Source of the DNA: Vitis vinifera
Lineage: Eukaryota > Streptophyta > Magnoliopsida > Vitales > Vitaceae
NCBI RefSeq assembly: GCF_030704535.1
Contig: NC_081820.1
Location: forward strand, 25,352,001-25,416,000
DNA length: 64,000 nt
Direction of reading: 5' to 3'
Shown piece after piece: positions 59,931-64,000 of this stretch. Both the position numbers and the translations under genes were made by a program. Position 1 is the first letter of the stretch. Every line of letters starts with the position of its first letter. The notes under the pieces were generated by a model. That model was not told the origin of the DNA and ran no database searches. It worked only from the letters and a program-made list of their open reading frames with translations.

Positions 59931-62248
59931 ATGGGCATCTCTTTATTCTTCTTCTTCTTGTTTATGAGATTGTTTGCAGAGATTAATGGAGGGAGCCAAG
60001 ATGATGAGTGCAAGGCGTCAAGGTGCAGTCACCATGGTCCAGTCATCCGGTTTCCGTTCAGGCTAAAACACCAGCCAGAACACTGTGGATGTCCGGAGTT
60101 TGAGTTATCATGCTCAGAAGAGAACCGGACCATACTAGAGCTGCCCTCTTCAGGAAAGCTCTGGGTGGAGGAAATAAATTACGCTTCTCAGGAGATTGTT
60201 GTCCATTACTCGGATGATTGCCTTCAAAGGCAGACTCCAAACTTTAATTTATCTGCCTCTCCCTTCCAGTTCACAAATGTGTACCGCAACTTCTCCTTCT
60301 TCAATTGTTCAGAAAGTAAAGAAGAGTCATTTGTGTTTAGGTCCATCCCTTGCAGTTTTCTCTCAAGTAACCCAGTTTATGTTGCTCCTTCCTATTACGC
60401 TCTTGCTGGAGTGAACTTATCCTCTTGCCGGAAGATTTTCAATGCTACACTCCCACAAAATTATATATATGAATGGGATTTTTCTATGAATTGGTCAAAA
60501 CCTATGTGCGGAAACTGTGAAGCAAAAGGAAACAAGTGCCAACGGAAGAAGAATAATAGCACGGAACCTGAAATCAAATGCATTGATAAACCAGCAAAAG
60601 GTACTAAATCCTGCTTCTTCATCATTTTCACCTTGCAAGCCCTTTCTTATCTCCTACCATGATTTTAATATGCAAACGAAATTTTCTATGATATTTCTTA
60701 TGTATGCTCTGTTTGTACCATAAAATTGGATTGAACCCTTATGGATGTGAACCAAATTAACTACTATAGTAATGGATGTGAACATGCAATATTATTTATT
60801 CATTACAAGCTAGCTACAACAATTAGGCTTAGCTAAAACAATCAAACCTGTAGAAAGGACTGCAAAGGCCAAGGCTGAAATCCGAATACACCAACAATAA
60901 TTATACTCATGTTACAACGTCATGTAATCTATTATGATTTTAATAATTAAAAGAATACAAGAAGCTAATAAGTTTATTATCTTTTACAGGTGCCCCAATA
61001 GATAAAGTGGTGCTTACAGGTGATTTCCTATTCATGTTCTTTTCAATAATGAGGGTGACATGATGATGATGATTCTTAGTTTGTTTCTTCTTTTTTATTT
61101 GCTTACAAAAACCTTTTTTTTCCCAATGTGCAGAAGTAATCCTTGGTTTCCTTCATTTCACTTTTGGAATCTTTATAATCTTTATTGTCTATCGCTCTAA
61201 TAAGTTGAAAAGAGAGCATAGAATAAATATTCAAAAGTTTTTGGAAGATTATAGAGCTCTCAAGCCCTCAAGGTACTCCTATGCTGATATTAAAAAGATC
61301 ACAAATAATTTCAAGGACAAACTAGGTCAAGGAGGCTACGGGACCGTTTATAAAGGAAAACTCTCGAATGAAATTTTTGTTGCAGTGAAGATCCTTGATG
61401 ATTTCAAAGGGAATGGAGAAGAGTTCATTAATGAAGTGAGAACAATGGGTACGATACATCATGTTAATGTGGTTCGCTTGCTTGGGTTTTGTGCAGATGG
61501 ATATAAGCAAGCTTTGATTTGTGAATTTTTACCAAATGAGTCACTAGACAAGTTCATATTTTCAGCATTTGGTAATAATTATTCTTTGGGTTGGCATAAG
61601 CTTCAAGATATTGCTATTGGCATAGCTAAAGGTATTGAGTATCTTCATCAAGGTTGTGATCAAAGAATCCTTCATTTGGATATCAAACCTCATAATATTT
61701 TGCTTGATCATAACTTTAATCCGAAGATTTCTGATTTTGGTTTAGCCAAATTATGCTCTAAGGAGCAAAGTTTAGTATCTATGACAGCAGCAAGGGGGAC
61801 CATGGGTTATATTGCACCAGAAATGTTTTCAAGAAATTATGGGAATGTGTCTTATAAGGCAGATGTTTACAGTTTTGGTATGTTGTTGATTGAAATGGTA
61901 GGGGGAAGGAAGAATATTGATGCTACAGTAGAAAATACAAGTCAAGCATACTTCCCAGAATGGCTTTATAATCATTTGGATCAAGAGCAAGAGGTACACA
62001 TCCGAATTGAGGAAGAAAGTGATATTAAAATAGCAAAGAAACTAAGCATCATAGGGCTTTGGTGTATCCAATGGTATCCAATAGATCGTCCTTCCATGAA
62101 AATTGTGGTTGGAATGTTGGAAGGAGAAGAAGGCAATTTAGTTATGCCTCCTAATCCTTTTACCTCTATGGGACAAACAAGGACAAGTGTTAGAAGACGC
62201 AAAACATCTATCCAACCAAAGTTGACAGCCATATCAGAAATAGAATAA
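59931..62248 (+). CDS. Gene E: LRK10L/Lr10-type receptor-like kinase with HLD catalytic motif, intact
   Basis: This encodes a membrane receptor-like kinase of about 604 residues, paralogue of gene B. Exons are 59931-60600, 60990-61019 and 61134-62248; joins are GT/AG and phase 1. The ATG at 59931 starts a strong signal peptide (MGISLFFFFLFMRLFAEING) shortly after a good TATA box. The ectodomain has CKASRCSHHG, VIRFPFRLKHQ and CGCPEFELSC, then a WAK_assoc-like end (MCGNCEAKGNKC). The 30-nt exon encodes APIDKVVLT. The transmembrane helix is about 235-253. The kinase has GQGGYG at 298, Lys 319, DFG at 434 and GTMGYIAPE. The catalytic loop reads HLDIKPHN at 414-416 where all paralogues here have HFD; the catalytic Asp is kept, so activity is plausible and the class is still non-RD. 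It ends AISEIE, like gene B (IISELE). Confidence 0.92.
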
Positions 62249-63319
62249 AAAGTTGTCTATTATGAGTGTTTAATTTAGGTTATAGTCATGTTGAAATAAA
62301 TGGTGATAATGTAATCTTGTTATTTATTGCTATAGTTTAACAAAATAGGCTGCTTTTGAGGCTCCACCTTTATTAATTGTTTCTTTCCTTGCACTAATTG
62401 AGATCTTCCATAAAGTTCGTAGATGGATTTCAAAAAATAAAAAATGTAGAAGACTCTTGTTCTTCGAGAGTAGGCTTTGAGGTTAGGTAAACAACTATAA
62501 GGAAGCTTATTAAACAACTAGCCTCAAACAAATAACCTTAGTCATTATGTCTTGCTTTCTTAGGAGAAGCTTCAATACTATTAAGGTGGCTAGGAGGAGT
62601 TGAGAAAAAAAGGAAAATTTTATGTGGACAAGTTTTCATCTTGGAAACTAGAGCTTTGCATCGTGGAAAGAATAAAATGAAACATTGAGAAGTTTTTATA
62701 GACTTGTTCTCATGTGATTTGTTGCCTTGTTACTTGCGAAGATCTCGCAATATTATTTTGCATATTGTAAATTAGACCTAGGAAATTGCAAGGTTAGGTT
62801 CTCACAAGAAAATTTGAGGCATGGTGGATAATATTTTCAAAAATAATTTTAAAAAATAAGTTTTTGAGAACAATTCATAAAAACAATTTTATATCATTTT
62901 TAGGAATAAAATTCTATTTGAACTTCTAAAAAATGGTTTTCTTTATTAGGTCTTGGTGAATGTAATTTACCATGCAAAATGCAATAAAAAAAACACCAAT
63001 CACTCTATTTTCATGATATTTTTATTCTAAAATCTGCATGTATTTTTAAGGTTGGAAAATTATTTTTGTTTTAAAATATAAAAACTAATTTTAAAAATAT
63101 TTGCAAACAAACCTTTAGTGTGTTAGTTGAAAGTATCGGAAACCACTTAGATTAGTTCTTTAGGGGTTAGGGTTTGTTATTAAAAAGTTTCCTAACTCAA
63201 TGATGGATATAACTACATTGTTGAAACATGTGAACCCTATTGCTATGTGTCTACTTTTTTTTAAAATTTTTTTTTTTAAATCATCCCCACAAGCATAATC
63301 ATTTCAAGAAGTCTATGAA
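62249..63319. other. 3' flank of gene E and AT-rich intergenic DNA
   Basis: The 3' UTR of gene E probably extends some 100-150 bp. After that there is no gene. The stretch at about 62830-63120 is A/T-rich and resembles the MITE-like segment at 38.6-39.0 kb. Confidence 0.45.
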
Positions 63320-63778
63320 TTTTTTATAATCAACTATTTCTCACTAATAGTCGTGGACCATATAGTCCATTGTATGTATGTGACCAATTTCTCACTATGT
63401 TTCATTCTTTGTGTGGTCCACTATACATAGGGTCTATTTTTAATTTGTGTGGTTCATACAACAATATAGTCCATTATATATGTGTGACCATTGTACCACT
63501 ACGATTTATTCTTTGTGTGGTCTATTGTATATGGGGTTTATTTTCAATTTGTGTAGCCCATTGTATATAGAGGTACTCGTCAAGTTCATTTTCTTGGTAC
63601 TAAATGGAGATTTGTCCTTGCACTTGGAGGGACTTGATTCCTTTGCCTTCTGAAATATCCAATAAGTTGGATGAGATAAAAGGAAGAACCCGTGAACCTC
63701 TCAATTATGAATTTGTATGAAAACATAGGAAATGAATTTTAGGAAGAGGATAAATTAATTGATTTTTTGGTTTTGTCC
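63320..63778. repeat. Fold-back-family left arm with repeated ggtcca(t/c) phrases
   Basis: Short phrases such as tgtgtggtcc and cattgtatat recur about every 50-60 bp over 63350-63570. They are followed by ggagatttgtccttgcacttgg, the arm sequence of the elements at 44.4 and 46.0 kb. The stretch 63640-63778 resembles 3717-3850. Confidence 0.5.
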
Positions 63779-64000
63779 TGCTTGATTGACATTAAAATCA
63801 CCAAGCTAGTTCATAATATAACTATTTTTAATGAATTTCTAAACCGCCAAGCTAGTTTAACGGGTTTTATCTTATCTATACAACTTTTTCCATGGAATAT
63901 TAGGTAGCAATCAATTATTTTAGCAACATGTTGTCATCTCCATGGAATATCTCAGCCATTGTGTTATGAATCTTATCATATTTTTTGGATACTGATTATG
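63779..64000. repeat. Second copy of the block at the window start
   Basis: Direct, near-identical copy of bases 1-222, continuing past the window edge. Confidence 0.85.

Noticed and set aside
60601..60662. Exon 1 of gene E reading through to a stop at 60662 as a secreted ectodomain only
   Set aside because: A good GT donor at 60601 joins in frame to the 60990-61019 and 61134-62248 exons. A retained-intron soluble form is possible, but nothing in the sequence demands it.

Overview
This is a plant nuclear window: AT-rich, intron-containing, with no operons, and dominated by a cluster of membrane receptor kinases. Style and gene content point to a woody eudicot and fit a grapevine (Vitis) LRK10L/Lr10-type kinase cluster. 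That species call is inference from recognition; no search was run.

Region by region. 1-9.6 kb holds no gene I can support and consists of layered repeats: an inner-duplicated block (2.1-3.7 kb), a 3-copy ~130-bp repeat (4.3-4.7 kb), a 12-13 copy 80-bp tandem array (5.1-6.1 kb) and a 1.46-kb unit in about 2.5 copies (6.0-9.6 kb). 11.1-19.1 kb is a head-to-head receptor-kinase pair: gene A on minus, with an in-frame TGA near the end of the kinase, and gene B on plus, with a 510-bp tandem duplication that doubles a 27-nt exon. 20.0-32.0 kb contains two related TG...CA elements with 5-bp target-site duplications, inserted in opposite orientations. One carries intronless pieces of SEC13-like, ATG2-like and unrecognised genes; the other carries a piece of the ubiquitin ligase gene UPL3. 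35.4-38.4 kb and 49.0-52.7 kb are direct copies of one non-coding block. 39.6-42.8 kb has an orphan ectodomain-exon fragment (plus) and gene C (minus, frameshifted). 43.6-46.7 kb has a decayed copia RNase H and fold-back elements. 47.7-48.8 kb is gene D, a kinase-only pseudogene with three stops. 55.4 kb carries a CACTA-like terminus. 56.2-62.2 kb is a second head-to-head pair, gene F (minus) and gene E (plus), both intact. The last 220 bp repeat the first 220 bp.

How the genes relate. All six kinase loci share one plan: signal peptide, Cys-rich GUB_WAK-type ectodomain, transmembrane helix and a cytoplasmic kinase in one large 3' exon. All exon junctions I could phase are phase 1. Two subfamilies are visible: the A/C/F type (A and F have four small exons between ectodomain and kinase; all minus strand here) and the B/E type (one small exon; plus strand). 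Pairs A-B and F-E are duplicates of one divergent module. The kinases replace the Arg of the catalytic HRD motif with Phe (Leu in E), the non-RD state often found in plant immune receptors. Of six loci, B, E and F look functional, A is doubtful, and C and D are broken.
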